Shown one piece after another: positions 35,888 to 44,478 of a stretch of 64,000 nucleotides of DNA; positions within the stretch are counted from its first letter, which is position 1; the number at the start of each line of letters is the position of its first letter. The stretch is taken from assembly GCF_006539865.1 (NCBI RefSeq), contig NZ_BJNV01000002.1, positions 96,469 to 160,468 of the forward strand. The letters are read 5' to 3'. This DNA comes from Zoogloea ramigera (GTDB lineage: Bacteria; Pseudomonadota; Gammaproteobacteria; Burkholderiales; Rhodocyclaceae). The notes beneath the pieces were generated by a model that saw only the letters and a program-made list of their open reading frames with translations, was not told the DNA's origin and did not search any database. Both the position numbers and the translations under genes were made by a program.

Positions 35888-36137
35888 AAGAAAGGCGACC
35901 CCGCTTCACCGGTCCTTTGCTCAAGCCGTGCTTGATCAAAGGACTCCCCTGCGCTGCTCGCATCGGGCGGCCGGCGCAGAACTCGCCCGCTTTGCGGGCT
36001 CAGACAGCTGCGCCGGAAGGCCCCGCCCAATGCTCCGCTGCTCGGCGGCTCAGAAGGGGCTTTTCGGAATCACCGCGCGTTTCAGCACGGGCGTGTGTGA
36101 TCGGCGGAAAGGCGAGAGGTCGAATACCGCGGCGTAG

Positions 36138-36167
36138 GTCGGGTTAGCCCGCAGGGCGTAACCCGAC
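36138..36167. repeat. REP-like palindrome at the centre of the inverted repeat
   Basis: GTCGGGTTA and TAACCCGAC flank an inner GCCC-GCA-GGGC hairpin. The form resembles REP elements mobilised by RAYT transposases; no RAYT gene is in the window. Confidence 0.6.
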
Positions 36168-36445
36168 ATCCCAAGGTCGGGTACGGCAACAGCCGCATCC
36201 ATCTCCCACGGACCCGAACCAACTCGTCGATGACCCCCGCCGCTCCAGCAAAGGCTCGGTGTCTGCAGAAAGCCCCTTCCGAACCGCTGAGCAGCGGAGC
36301 AACAGGCGGGGAAGTCCGGCGCAGCTGTCTGAGTGGGCGCAGCCCGCGAGTTCTGCGCCGGCCGCCTGTTGTGAGCAGCGCAAGGCAGTCGGCTTATCAA
36401 GCGTAGCTTGAGCAGACGGCCGGTTCGGCGGAGTCGCCTTTCTTG

Positions 36446-36475
36446 CCTACTTCTTTGGCGACGCAAAGAAGTAGG
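36446..36475. repeat. 12-bp palindromic hairpin in the right arm
   Basis: CCTACTTCTTTG (36446-36457), loop GCGACG, CAAAGAAGTAGG (36464-36475). Relative to the left-arm hairpin a T-A pair is replaced by C-G, a compensated change. Confidence 0.8.
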
Positions 36476-36572
36476 GCGCCCGCCGGGGCGCGACCCGGCC
36501 AATGTGACGTCAAATAACGGAAAGCGGCTGGTCTCCATCAGCGACCAGACATCCCTTGATCCCCCCAACACC

Positions 36573-36756
36573 ACGATTGCTGCTTTTTTGTGCATCGTTG
36601 GTGGTGTAAGGTAGCAACGCTGCTGCTTTTTTGTGCAGCATCGCAGCTCTGGACTGCGATGTTGGTGGTCCGAGGCACCACTGTTGCTGCTTTTTTGTGC
36701 AACGTTGGTGGTGTGAGGTAGCAACGTTGCTGCTTTTTCGTGCAACGTCGGAGGGT
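36573..36756. repeat. Tandem array of four T-loop hairpins
   Basis: Four copies of GCTGCTTTTTTGTGCA or a close variant, with T tracts starting at 36584, 36627, 36691 and 36734. Spacings are 43, 64 and 43, so the array is a 107-base unit duplicated. Each copy can fold as a short stem such as CGTTGC/GCAACG around a T-rich loop. Confidence 0.8.
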
Positions 36757-36826
36757 GCAGGTAGCTCCATTGCTCGCCGCCGGACCAATGCTGCTACCCG
36801 GAAGCGCAAATCAGCTTCCCCCGGCT

Positions 36827-38278
36827 TCAATACCCCTTGAACCCCTTCAGCAGAAACACATGCACCTCCCGCCGGAAATCCCGATGGATGGGCACGACCA
36901 CCTTGCCCAGCGCTTCGCTGCTCTCGAAGCGGGCGGCGATGTCGGGGATGGCGGGCTTGCGGCTCACGTAGATCACGTCGCGGCCTTGCTTGTCGGCGAG
37001 GCTGGTGGTGAGCTCGTAGTGGTCGCGGGGCAGGCTGTCGGGGTTCCAGGCGGCGTACTGGGTGGGTTTGAGGCGGTACAGCAGCTGGGCGATGAGCTCG
37101 CGGTCTTCGGCTACCAGGATGGCCTCGGGGTGGGCGGCGGTGTAGTGGCCGACGCCGTCGGCGAGGTTAAGCCAGCCGCGGGCGCGCTTGTAGGGGTCGT
37201 TTTTGGCGGTGAGCTCGGTGCCGGTGGCGCGGGCGATGTCGGGCCAGTGGTAGGCGCCGAGGGCCGCGACCAGATTGACGGCCACGCCGGCCACCACCCA
37301 GCCCCGCTGGCGGGCCAGGAACACCGCCGGCACCAGCAGGCAGGCGGCCACGAAGATCGGCGCCGCCCAGTTGCCGTTGGCCCGCCCGGTGAGGGCCTGG
37401 GCGCTCACCAGCAGCAGCAGCGGCAGGATGAAGACGAGCAATGTGCGGTGGGCCGGGTTGCGCCACAGCCCGAAGCTGCGGGCCAGGGCCCAGGCCAGCA
37501 GGGCGCCGGCCAGGGGGCCGAAGGACAGCCACTGGGCGCCGATGAACTCGCCCAGCTGCCCAGGGTGCCAGCCGCGCTCGCCGTGGCCGACGCGGGTGAT
37601 CTCGGCGGTGTGGCGGAAGGTGGGGAAGTCGTGGGCCCAGTTCCAGTAGAGGTTGGGGCTGAGTATGGCCAGCGCCAGCAGCACCGCCACCCAGGGCTGA
37701 GGGCGGGCCAGCCAGCGGCGGTGGCGGGCGTCGAGCACGACCAGCAAGAGCGCCGAGGGCAGAAAGGCCGCCATGGTGTACTTTGAAAGCAGCCCGATGC
37801 CGATCACAGCGCCGCAGGCCAGCCAGTCGGCCCAACCGTCGCGCTCGAGGGCCCGCAGCAGGAAGAGCAGGGCCAGCGACCAGCACAAGAGCAGCGGCGC
37901 GTCGGTGGATACGAACAGCCCGAGGGCTGCCACCAGCGGCATCGACATGAAGCCCAGCCCGGCCCAGAAGCCGACCCGCGCCGAGTACAGGCGCTTGCCC
38001 AGCGCGAAGAGCACCGCGGTGGTGGCCGGGTAGAGCAGCAGGGACGGCAGCTTGATGGCGATCAGGCCGTTGCCGAGCAGCGCGGTGCTGGCGGCAATCA
38101 GCGCGGCGATCACCGGCGGCTTGGAGAAGTAACCCCAGTCGAGGGCCTGGGACCAGGTCCAGTACTGGACCTCGTCCACATACAGGTCGATGCCCAGGTG
38201 CTGGATCACCCACAGCCGGTAGGCGGTGAGCGCGGCCGTGATGAGGGCCAGCGCCGGGGCGAGGCTGCGCTCGTTCAC
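36827..38278 (-). CDS. ArnT-like glycosyltransferase (PMT_2/GT39-83 type)
   Basis: 483 residues with about eleven membrane segments. The first periplasmic loop has the DE motif in LYVDEVQYWTWSQ, followed by YFSKPPVIA, typical of lipid-sugar-dependent transferases such as ArnT. The C-terminal domain (about 350-483) is soluble and periplasmic. It would move a sugar from undecaprenyl phosphate to a lipid or glycan acceptor. GTG 38278 overlaps the upstream ArnT-like stop by three bases and gives MNERSLAP. Much longer in-frame starts upstream lie inside that gene and are rejected. Confidence 0.87.
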   Translation of the reverse strand: MNERSLAPALALITAALTAYRLWVIQHLGIDLYVDEVQYWTWSQALDWGYFSKPPVIAALIAASTALLGNGLIAIKLPSLLLYPATTAVLFALGKRLYSARVGFWAGLGFMSMPLVAALGLFVSTDAPLLLCWSLALLFLLRALERDGWADWLACGAVIGIGLLSKYTMAAFLPSALLLVVLDARHRRWLARPQPWVAVLLALAILSPNLYWNWAHDFPTFRHTAEITRVGHGERGWHPGQLGEFIGAQWLSFGPLAGALLAWALARSFGLWRNPAHRTLLVFILPLLLLVSAQALTGRANGNWAAPIFVAACLLVPAVFLARQRGWVVAGVAVNLVAALGAYHWPDIARATGTELTAKNDPYKRARGWLNLADGVGHYTAAHPEAILVAEDRELIAQLLYRLKPTQYAAWNPDSLPRDHYELTTSLADKQGRDVIYVSRKPAIPDIAARFESSEALGKVVVPIHRDFRREVHVFLLKGFKGY

Positions 38279-39837
38279 GGTTTGATTCTCACCAGCACCA
38301 CGCCGCCCTGGCGGAAGACGGTGTCGACGCTGGCGTCGGTGGGCAGGCGGTCGGCGCGGGTGAGGGCCAGCTGGCCGGGCTGCGGGTCGCCCTTCTGGGT
38401 GACGGCCTGGCGGTAGACGCTGAAGCTCGGCGCGGTGGTGAAGCGCCAGAACACCACGCTTTCGCCCAGCTCGCGGGCTTTCAGGCCGGCGGCCTTGATG
38501 GGGCCCTGGGCCAGCTCGCCGGCGTAGGGCACGACCACCGCGGCCAGCAGGCCGGCCTGCAGCGCCGCCGTCAGCGTGAGCTTGACGAGGGGCGGGACGC
38601 GGGGAAACAGCACGACGAGGCCCCACACCACCAGGCCGCCCACCGTGAGCGCGATGTAGCGGGCATCGGCCACCTCGAGGGCGCGGCCCAGCTGGGCCCG
38701 GTAGAAGCCGTCGCCCAGGGTGCTGCGGGCGAGCGCATCGAAGATGTTGGGGAGCAGCGGGAACAGCACGAACAGCAGCATCGGCGCCAGCAGATGGGGC
38801 CAGGCCCGGCGCACCCACTGGGCCTGCAGCCCGGCCAGCACGAACAGCGGGGTGCAGCCATACAGCACGTAGTGGGGCAGCTTGGTGCCGGACAGCGAGA
38901 AGAAGACCAGCACGAAGGCGAACCACAGCCACAGGAAGCGCTGCAGCGGGTCTTTAAAAGCCTCGCGCAGCCGGCCCAGGGCCATGAAGAACAGCCCGCT
39001 CCACGGCAGCAGCAGCAGCGGCACCGCCAGCACGTAATAGAAGGCGCTGCCGCCGTGGCCCTCGAGCGAGCCGGAGAAGCGCTGCACGTTGTGGCGCAGG
39101 ATGAAGCCGTCGATGAAGTCCTGCCCGTGGCGTGCGTAGGCGTGGAGGTACCAGGGGGCGACGATGGCGACGAGCAGCAGCCAGCCCAGCGGGTTGAACA
39201 CCATCCGCGCCCAGCGCAGCCATTCGCCGCGGCTGGCGCAGTAGAGCAGGCTCACCGCGGCCGGCACGATCAAGGCCACCGGGCCCTTGGTGAGGGCGCC
39301 CAGGCCCATCCACAAAAAGGCCCGCAGCAGCGGGGCGCGGGCGCCGCTCTCGAGGTGGCGCCAGACGTCGAACAGGGTGAGGGCCAGCAGGCAGTTGAGC
39401 AGCGCGTCGGCGGTGGCCGCACGGCCGATGGCGAAGGGGCCGAGGGCGGTACTGGCAACGGCCAGGGCGACGAGGGCGGCGTCACGGCCGAAGCGCTCGC
39501 GGGCGAAGTGCCAGGTGGCGTAGCTCCACACCACGGCGGCCAGCGCCGAGGGCAGCCGGAAGGCCCACTCACTGGCCCCGAAGACCAGGTAGCCCAGTGC
39601 CTGCAGCCAGTAGATGAAGATCGGCTTGTCGAAGCGCGGGGCGCCGTTGAGGTAGGTGAACAGGAAGTCGCCCCGTTCGAACATCTCCCGGGTGGCTTCG
39701 GAGAAGGCGCCTTCGTCCACGTCGAACAGCGGCGCGCCGCCCAGGCAGAGCAGGAACGAGAACAGCGGCAGGGCGAAGACGAGGCGGCCGAGTAAGGTGC
39801 CGGCGAGCCGGCCGCCGGCAGACGGGGTTTCGTTCAT
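38275..39837 (-). CDS. ArnT-like glycosyltransferase, second copy
   Basis: 520 residues, about twelve membrane segments. LFDVDEGAFSEATREM carries the catalytic DE of ArnT-type enzymes, followed by RFDKPIFIYWLQ, and KLPHYVLYG is in a later loop. It uses a polyprenyl-phosphate sugar as donor on the periplasmic side. It lies 5 bases after the ArnC-like gene that could supply its donor, and overlaps the following ArnT-like gene. The true sugar is unknown; no arnA/arnB gene is in the window to suggest aminoarabinose. Confidence 0.88.
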   Translation of the reverse strand: MNETPSAGGRLAGTLLGRLVFALPLFSFLLCLGGAPLFDVDEGAFSEATREMFERGDFLFTYLNGAPRFDKPIFIYWLQALGYLVFGASEWAFRLPSALAAVVWSYATWHFARERFGRDAALVALAVASTALGPFAIGRAATADALLNCLLALTLFDVWRHLESGARAPLLRAFLWMGLGALTKGPVALIVPAAVSLLYCASRGEWLRWARMVFNPLGWLLLVAIVAPWYLHAYARHGQDFIDGFILRHNVQRFSGSLEGHGGSAFYYVLAVPLLLLPWSGLFFMALGRLREAFKDPLQRFLWLWFAFVLVFFSLSGTKLPHYVLYGCTPLFVLAGLQAQWVRRAWPHLLAPMLLFVLFPLLPNIFDALARSTLGDGFYRAQLGRALEVADARYIALTVGGLVVWGLVVLFPRVPPLVKLTLTAALQAGLLAAVVVPYAGELAQGPIKAAGLKARELGESVVFWRFTTAPSFSVYRQAVTQKGDPQPGQLALTRADRLPTDASVDTVFRQGGVVLVRIKP

Positions 39838-39842
39838 GGGGC

Positions 39843-40898
39843 TCAGGCGGCCTTGCCGTGCCAGCCTTCGGCGTCGGCGAGGGGCGCCCTTTCACGGGCC
39901 ACGTAGGCCTGGCTCTGGCCCGACTCGAAGTAGACGCGGGTGAGCAGCTCGGCCAGCACGCCGGTGGTGACCATCTGGATGCCGGCGATCACGAAGAAGA
40001 AGCCGCCGAAGAACATCGGCCGGGTGCCGATGGAGGCGCCGGTGAAGAGCTTGAGGCCGGTGAGGTAGGCCAGGATCAGGAGGCCCAGGGAGCCGAGCCC
40101 AAGGCCGATGCCGCCGAAGAAGTGCCCCGGGCGGGTGCGGAAGCGCATGAAGAAGTACACGAACACCAGGTCGAGGATGACCCGGAAGGTGCGCGAGATG
40201 CCGTACTTGGATTCGCCGAACATGCGCGCGTGGTGGGTGACGACCTCTTGCGCGATCTTGCGCGGCGTCGTGACCGTGGCCAGCCAGGCGGGGATGAAAC
40301 GGTGCATCTCGCCATACAGGCGCACGTTTTTGATGGCGGTGGCGCGGAAGGCCTTGAGGGAGCAGCCGTAGTCCTGCAGATGCACGCCGGTGATGCGGGC
40401 GATGAGGCGGTTGGCGATCTTGGAGGGGATCTTGCGCAGGATCATCCCGTCCTTGCGGTTCTTGCGCCAGCCGGCGACGAGGTCGAGGTCTTCGCGGAGC
40501 AGTCGGCCGACCATGCGCGGGATGTCGATGGGGTCGTTCTGAAGGTCGCCGTCCATGGTGACGATCACGTCGCCGCGGGCCGCGTCGAGACCGGCCTGCA
40601 TCGCGGCGGTCTGCTTGAAGTTGCGCATCAGCGCCACCACGCGCACATGGGGGCCGTAGCGCAGGGCGGCCTTCTCGAGGTTGGGCACGGTGTTGTCGGC
40701 GCTGCCGTCGTCGACGATCACCACCTCCCACGGATACGGGTAGGGGTTGAGGGCGAGGTGGATGCGCTCGAGAAGCGGGTCCACGTTGTCTTCCTCGTTG
40801 TAGAGCGGGACGACCACCGACAGGCGGTGGGGGGGCAGGTCAGCCGGAATGTCCGGCGTGGCCGGCGGAAGGGGGGAGAGCTGGGTCGATTCGGTCAT
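39843..40898 (-). CDS. DPMS/ArnC-like polyprenyl-phosphate glycosyltransferase (GT2)
   Basis: 351 residues. The GT-A domain has LSVVVPLYNEEDNVDPL, VIVDDGSADNT and MDGDLQNDP, all typical of dolichyl/undecaprenyl-phosphate sugar synthases. Two C-terminal membrane segments (about 255-320) match ArnC/GtrB. It should load a sugar onto undecaprenyl phosphate for the two ArnT-like enzymes encoded downstream. ATG 40898 (MTESTQL) is chosen; the longer frame is antisense-type sequence within the neighbouring gene. Confidence 0.9.
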   Translation of the reverse strand: MTESTQLSPLPPATPDIPADLPPHRLSVVVPLYNEEDNVDPLLERIHLALNPYPYPWEVVIVDDGSADNTVPNLEKAALRYGPHVRVVALMRNFKQTAAMQAGLDAARGDVIVTMDGDLQNDPIDIPRMVGRLLREDLDLVAGWRKNRKDGMILRKIPSKIANRLIARITGVHLQDYGCSLKAFRATAIKNVRLYGEMHRFIPAWLATVTTPRKIAQEVVTHHARMFGESKYGISRTFRVILDLVFVYFFMRFRTRPGHFFGGIGLGLGSLGLLILAYLTGLKLFTGASIGTRPMFFGGFFFVIAGIQMVTTGVLAELLTRVYFESGQSQAYVARERAPLADAEGWHGKAA

Positions 40899-40903
40899 GA
40901 TGG

Positions 40904-41872
40904 CTATTCGGCTGAAGAACGGGCGCGCGCCTCCGGGGCGGCAGACGGAGCGGATTGTAAGCCGGACTGGGGCGCGGCGGTCGGTTTGGGTGGCTCGCCG
41001 GCCGGGAAAAGCCAGGCGATGGCGCCGGAGCTGACGGCGCAGGCGATCACGAAAAGGTGCAGCGCCAGGGCCACCTGCAGGCCGCTGGCGAGGGGCACCC
41101 CGCTGGGGAGCAGCGCGGCGGCGGCGCCGGCTTCGTAGGTGCCGAAACCGGCCACGCCCTGGATCGGCAGGATGGCGGCGAGCTCGGCCCCCAGCGCGCC
41201 GGCGGCGCCGATGTCGAGGCCGGCGGGAATCAGCGCGGCCAGCAACCAGGCCTGGGCGGCGAGCTTGACCGTCCAGTTGGCAATCGTCCACAGCCAGCCG
41301 AAGCGGGCGTGGCGGGTGCTTTCGGCAAACGCGTCGCGCACCTTGGCGAGCTTGGCGGTGACGCCGCTGGCCTCGCCCCAGGCGTGGGGCGCCCGTGCCC
41401 AGCGGGGCAGCCACCAGGCCAGCACCAGCACACCGGCCACCGCCGCGGCCTTCAGCGCCGGGTGGATGCCCGGCCACACGATGGCCGCCAGCGCCATCAC
41501 CACGAAGGCGTCCTGCAGGCGGAACCAGAACAGCGAGGCGATGGCCCGCGGTAGCGCGACGCCGAAGCTCTGGCGCAGCAGCAGCGGGAAGGCCGCCTCG
41601 CCGCCCCGGAAGGGCACCACGTTGATCATCGCGTTATGCACCAGCACGATGCGCAGGCAGGTGCCGAAGCGCCCGCCCGCGTGGGCGCGGAACTCGTCGA
41701 AGACGCGCAGGGCGCGCAGCAGGTAAGACAGCATGAAGCCCGCGACGGCGAGGCCGAGGGTGAGGCCGTCGAGGCGCATGAACACCTCGCCGATGCCGCG
41801 CCAGCGCCCGTCGGCGAGCAGCCAGGCGAGGAGGCCGGCGGACACCGCGACGGCGAGGATGCGTTTGATCAT
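40904..41872 (-). CDS. UPF0104/LPG_synthase_TM-family membrane protein
   Basis: 322 residues, about eight membrane segments. NVVPFRGGEAAFPLLLRQSFG and QGVAGFGTYEAGAAAALLP are signature loops of the lysylphosphatidylglycerol synthase membrane-domain family. There is no catalytic C-terminal LPG synthase domain, so it is more likely a flippase or accessory membrane protein. In this operon it may help present the polyprenyl-linked sugar; that is inference. The start overlaps the PAP2 stop as ATGA. The last 30 residues are a Pro/Ala-rich tail. Confidence 0.83.
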   Translation of the reverse strand: MIKRILAVAVSAGLLAWLLADGRWRGIGEVFMRLDGLTLGLAVAGFMLSYLLRALRVFDEFRAHAGGRFGTCLRIVLVHNAMINVVPFRGGEAAFPLLLRQSFGVALPRAIASLFWFRLQDAFVVMALAAIVWPGIHPALKAAAVAGVLVLAWWLPRWARAPHAWGEASGVTAKLAKVRDAFAESTRHARFGWLWTIANWTVKLAAQAWLLAALIPAGLDIGAAGALGAELAAILPIQGVAGFGTYEAGAAAALLPSGVPLASGLQVALALHLFVIACAVSSGAIAWLFPAGEPPKPTAAPQSGLQSAPSAAPEARARSSAE

Positions 41873-42708
41873 TGCTGGAAATCCTCCCGGCCCTGCATGA
41901 GGGCCGCGGCGGCACCGCCGATGCCCCAGGCGGCGAGGCCGATGCGAAACAGGCGGACGTCCGGCTGGCCGGCGTCCACAAATAAAAGTGCGAGGCTGGT
42001 GGCCAGCGCCACGGTGGCCATCGCGCGGACGCCGCCCGGGCCTTCCCAGAACCGCAGCCGCGCCGACAGCCAGACCCCCCAGGCCCCGCACAGCCAGCCG
42101 CCGGTGGCGCCGGTGAGCACGTCGAGCGGCCAGTGGGCGCCCACCGCGATGCGCGAGAATGCGACCAGGCCGGCCACGCCGAGCACCAGCAGCCCGGCGC
42201 GATGGCGCCGCCCGGCCTGCGGCCAGGCCAGCACGATGGCCGCCGCGGCGACAAAGGCGGTGGTCGAGTGACCGGACGGGAAGGCATGAACATAGAGCTT
42301 CTGGCCGATCAGGTTGAAGCTGTCGGCGGCGAGCACGCCAGCCGGGCGCAGCACGTCGAAATAGCGCTTGCTGCCTTCGCTGAACAGCACCGCCAGCGGC
42401 GCCGCGAGGAAGGCCGAGGCGAGCCAGCGGGGCTGGGTCTTGAGGGTCGGGGCGAGCAGCGCGATGGCGCCCAGCACCGAGCCGCAGACGGTGAGCATGG
42501 CCCACAGCGCTGCCGGCAGGCCGCTGGCGGCGGCGTTGAGGCCCTGGAACAGCGCGGTGTTGCGCCCGCTCGCCCACACGGCGGCGGCCAGACAGCTCAG
42601 CACCAGCGCCGGCACCTGGGCCCAGGCGCGGGGCAGGCTCAAACCGTCGCCGGCGGGGGGCAGGCTGTCAGGGTCTTCGTGCAGAGTTTGAGCGGGTTGG
42701 ATGGGCAA
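41869..42708 (-). CDS. PAP2-family membrane phosphatase
   Basis: 279 residues, five or six membrane segments. The three catalytic PAP2 motifs are intact: K114RYFDVLRP, PSGH at 144-147 and SR185-186 with H192 and D196 in SRIAVGAHWPLDV. Substrates may be undecaprenyl pyrophosphate, phosphatidylglycerophosphate or lipid A phosphate. As first gene of this operon it could recycle the polyprenyl carrier. A possible -10 (TAAAAT, - strand 42740-42735) lies 27 bases upstream. Confidence 0.88.
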   Translation of the reverse strand: MPIQPAQTLHEDPDSLPPAGDGLSLPRAWAQVPALVLSCLAAAVWASGRNTALFQGLNAAASGLPAALWAMLTVCGSVLGAIALLAPTLKTQPRWLASAFLAAPLAVLFSEGSKRYFDVLRPAGVLAADSFNLIGQKLYVHAFPSGHSTTAFVAAAAIVLAWPQAGRRHRAGLLVLGVAGLVAFSRIAVGAHWPLDVLTGATGGWLCGAWGVWLSARLRFWEGPGGVRAMATVALATSLALLFVDAGQPDVRLFRIGLAAWGIGGAAAALMQGREDFQQ

Positions 42709-42734
42709 GGGCGCGCGGGTGCAGGAAAGCGCCG

Positions 42735-42740
42735 CATTTT
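42735..42740 (-). promoter_or_regulatory. Possible -10 element for the lipid-sugar operon
   Basis: TAAAAT on the - strand, 27 bases before the PAP2 start. The -35 candidate (GCCGAC) is poor. Confidence 0.3.
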
Positions 42741-42807
42741 ACCCGATCGCGCCGGATCGTCGGCGCGGGCGCCGGCCGACGGCTGCGTGCTGCGCGCCGG
42801 CGGGGCG

Positions 42808-44217
42808 TCAGGCGGCCCGGCCGGGGCTGACCGCGGAGAGCTGGACGCGCCGCTTGCCGGCCTGCTTGGCCCGGTACATCGCTTCGTCGGCGGCCTTCAG
42901 CAGGCTGTCCTGATCTTCGCCGTCGGCGGGGGCGACCACCAGGCCGATGCTGCCGCTGAGGCTCACGAGGTGGCCCATTACCTCGAAGGGTTCGTCGAAC
43001 ACGCCGAGCAGGCGCTCGCCCAGGAAGGACAGGCTGTCGCGGTTGCCGACGTCGGGGAAGAGGCCGATGAACTCGTCGCCGCCGACGCGGGCGATCACGT
43101 CGGAGATGCGCAGGGCGGCGCTCAGCCGCTGGGCGATCTGGACGAGCAGGGCGTCGCCCACCGCGTGGCCGTAGGTGTCATTGACGGGCTTGAAGCCGTC
43201 GAGGTCGAGGGCAGCGACGCCGAGGATCACGCCGTCCTTGCGGCAGCGGGCGAGCTCTTCCTTGAAGCGGCCCTCGAGGTAGCCGCGGTTGGGCAGGCCG
43301 GTGAGCGGGTCGTGGTTGGCCAGGTGCTGCAGGCATTCGGCGGTGAGGTGGCGGGCGGTGACGTCGAGAAGGGTGAAGATGCGCAGCGGGCCGCGTTCGC
43401 CCTCGATGGTGCCGGGGATGCGCTCGATGGCCAGCGGCATGCCGTCGGGCCGCTCGCCGACCCACACGCCCTCTTTCTCGGTGAGGATGTCCTCGATGCG
43501 CTTGCCGCGGAGCTCCCGCCGCGGGCGCCCGAGCATGCGGCAGGCGGCGCGGTTGGCGTCGGCGATCTTGTCGGTGCTGCCGATGATGCAGACCCCGGCG
43601 CCGATCTGGTTCATCATCGAGCGCATCAGCCGGCCCGAGCGCTCCAGGCGCCGCGACTGGCGCAGCAGCAGCAGCCCGGCGGCGATGAAGCCGCCGGCGG
43701 TGGTGACAAGGGCGATGCCCACCAGCACGGCGGCAGTGTGGTCGGCTTCGTCGCGCCGGCTGGCGAGGACGGTGCCGAGCTGGGCGAGGGCGGGCACCAG
43801 GCCGCGGATCTCGTCCTGGACGAGGGGCGAGCCGGGCACGACGTTGTGCAGGCGTCTGGCGCTGCCCAGCCTGGCGACGGCATCGGTGAGGACGTGGCGG
43901 GCGTCGGGGGGCTTGATGGCGCCGAGCTGCACGAGGCTGTTGTCGAGCGTATGCACCGGGCCGCCATGGTTGAGGCCGACGAGGATGGACTCGAGCCAGG
44001 CCAGCTGGGGATCAGCCTCGGCAGCGATGCTGGTCGAGGCCAGGCGCCATGCGACGCCGGAGGCCTGGTGAGTGAGGGCGAGCTGGGCGGCCAGCCGGTC
44101 CTCGTCGGCGCCGTGGTCGTAGGCGGTGGCGAGGATTGCCGCCTCGATGGCACAAAAGACCAGGGTGATGGCCCAGAAGATGCGCGAAGAGAGGAAGGCG
44201 GCTCGATCGGGCAGCAT
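42808..44217 (-). CDS. Membrane-bound diguanylate cyclase (PAS-GGDEF)
   Basis: 469 residues. Membrane segments at about 14-33 and 160-185 flank a periplasmic domain of about 125 residues with no recognised name. A PAS-like region (about 205-290) is followed by a GGDEF domain with an intact GGDEF motif at 379-383. An RxxD inhibitory site (R370-D373, RISD) is exactly five residues upstream, so feedback inhibition is possible. It makes cyclic di-GMP, which commonly controls EPS production. It is upstream of the lipid-sugar operon on the same strand, with a 99-base gap. Confidence 0.92.
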   Translation of the reverse strand: MLPDRAAFLSSRIFWAITLVFCAIEAAILATAYDHGADEDRLAAQLALTHQASGVAWRLASTSIAAEADPQLAWLESILVGLNHGGPVHTLDNSLVQLGAIKPPDARHVLTDAVARLGSARRLHNVVPGSPLVQDEIRGLVPALAQLGTVLASRRDEADHTAAVLVGIALVTTAGGFIAAGLLLLRQSRRLERSGRLMRSMMNQIGAGVCIIGSTDKIADANRAACRMLGRPRRELRGKRIEDILTEKEGVWVGERPDGMPLAIERIPGTIEGERGPLRIFTLLDVTARHLTAECLQHLANHDPLTGLPNRGYLEGRFKEELARCRKDGVILGVAALDLDGFKPVNDTYGHAVGDALLVQIAQRLSAALRISDVIARVGGDEFIGLFPDVGNRDSLSFLGERLLGVFDEPFEVMGHLVSLSGSIGLVVAPADGEDQDSLLKAADEAMYRAKQAGKRRVQLSAVSPGRAA

Positions 44218-44391
44218 CGCTTGAAAGGCGCTCGAAGGTTATAGAATGTGAATTATTGCATACCCTTGTCCTAAGGCGGTCAGATTTCGTGCCCCGAATC
44301 GGGTAGTGAGTCCAGTTTGCGGCAACGCGGGTGAAAGGGCCTGCCCCTTCGGTCGATGCAATCGGTGGACGGTCGTGGGGGAGGGCTCGGG

Positions 44392-44397
44392 TATAAT
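44392..44397 (+). promoter_or_regulatory. -10 element for purL
   Basis: TATAAT, a perfect -10 hexamer, 81 bases before the purL ATG. TGGACG (44366-44371) is a possible -35, but its 20-base spacing is longer than usual. Confidence 0.5.
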
Positions 44398-44478
44398 CGC
44401 GAGTCTTTCGACGTGTCCGGTCGGTCGGGATTTCCGCGCCTGCGCCGGGCCGCTTTCAACTTCGCGCCCATCCTTGCC

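Larger units (their letters stand above)
35713..36546. repeat. Long imperfect inverted repeat (arms about 35713-36068 and 36264-36546)
   Basis: The reverse complement of 36264-36546 aligns with 35713-36068 over most of its length, including the shared stretches ACATTGGCCGGGTC, CGCCCCGGCGGGCG, TTCTTTGCGTCGCCAAAGAA, GCGGCCGGCGCAGAACTCGC and CAGACAGCTGCGCCGGA. The left arm has an extra 70 bases (about 35770-35840). A similar dispersed element occurs in other betaproteobacteria, from memory. Confidence 0.85.
35628..36826. other. Gene-free stretch built of repeats
   Basis: About 1.2 kb with no convincing gene. It holds three copies of a 54-base unit (35651, 35713 and inverted at 36494), a long imperfect inverted repeat, a REP-like palindrome and a tandem T-loop hairpin array, each listed separately. 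Small ORFs here read through repeats on both strands and are rejected. Confidence 0.8.

Noticed and set aside
35722..36147. 141-codon plus-strand frame in the repeat block
   Set aside because: It spans the left inverted-repeat arm and its hairpin. Composition is Arg/Pro/Gly-rich and no family is recognised.
36050..36745. 231-codon minus-strand frame in the repeat block
   Set aside because: It reads straight through the inverted repeat and the hairpin array (repeating HKKAA and QKSSN), so the apparent protein repeats come from DNA repeats. No ribosome-binding site.
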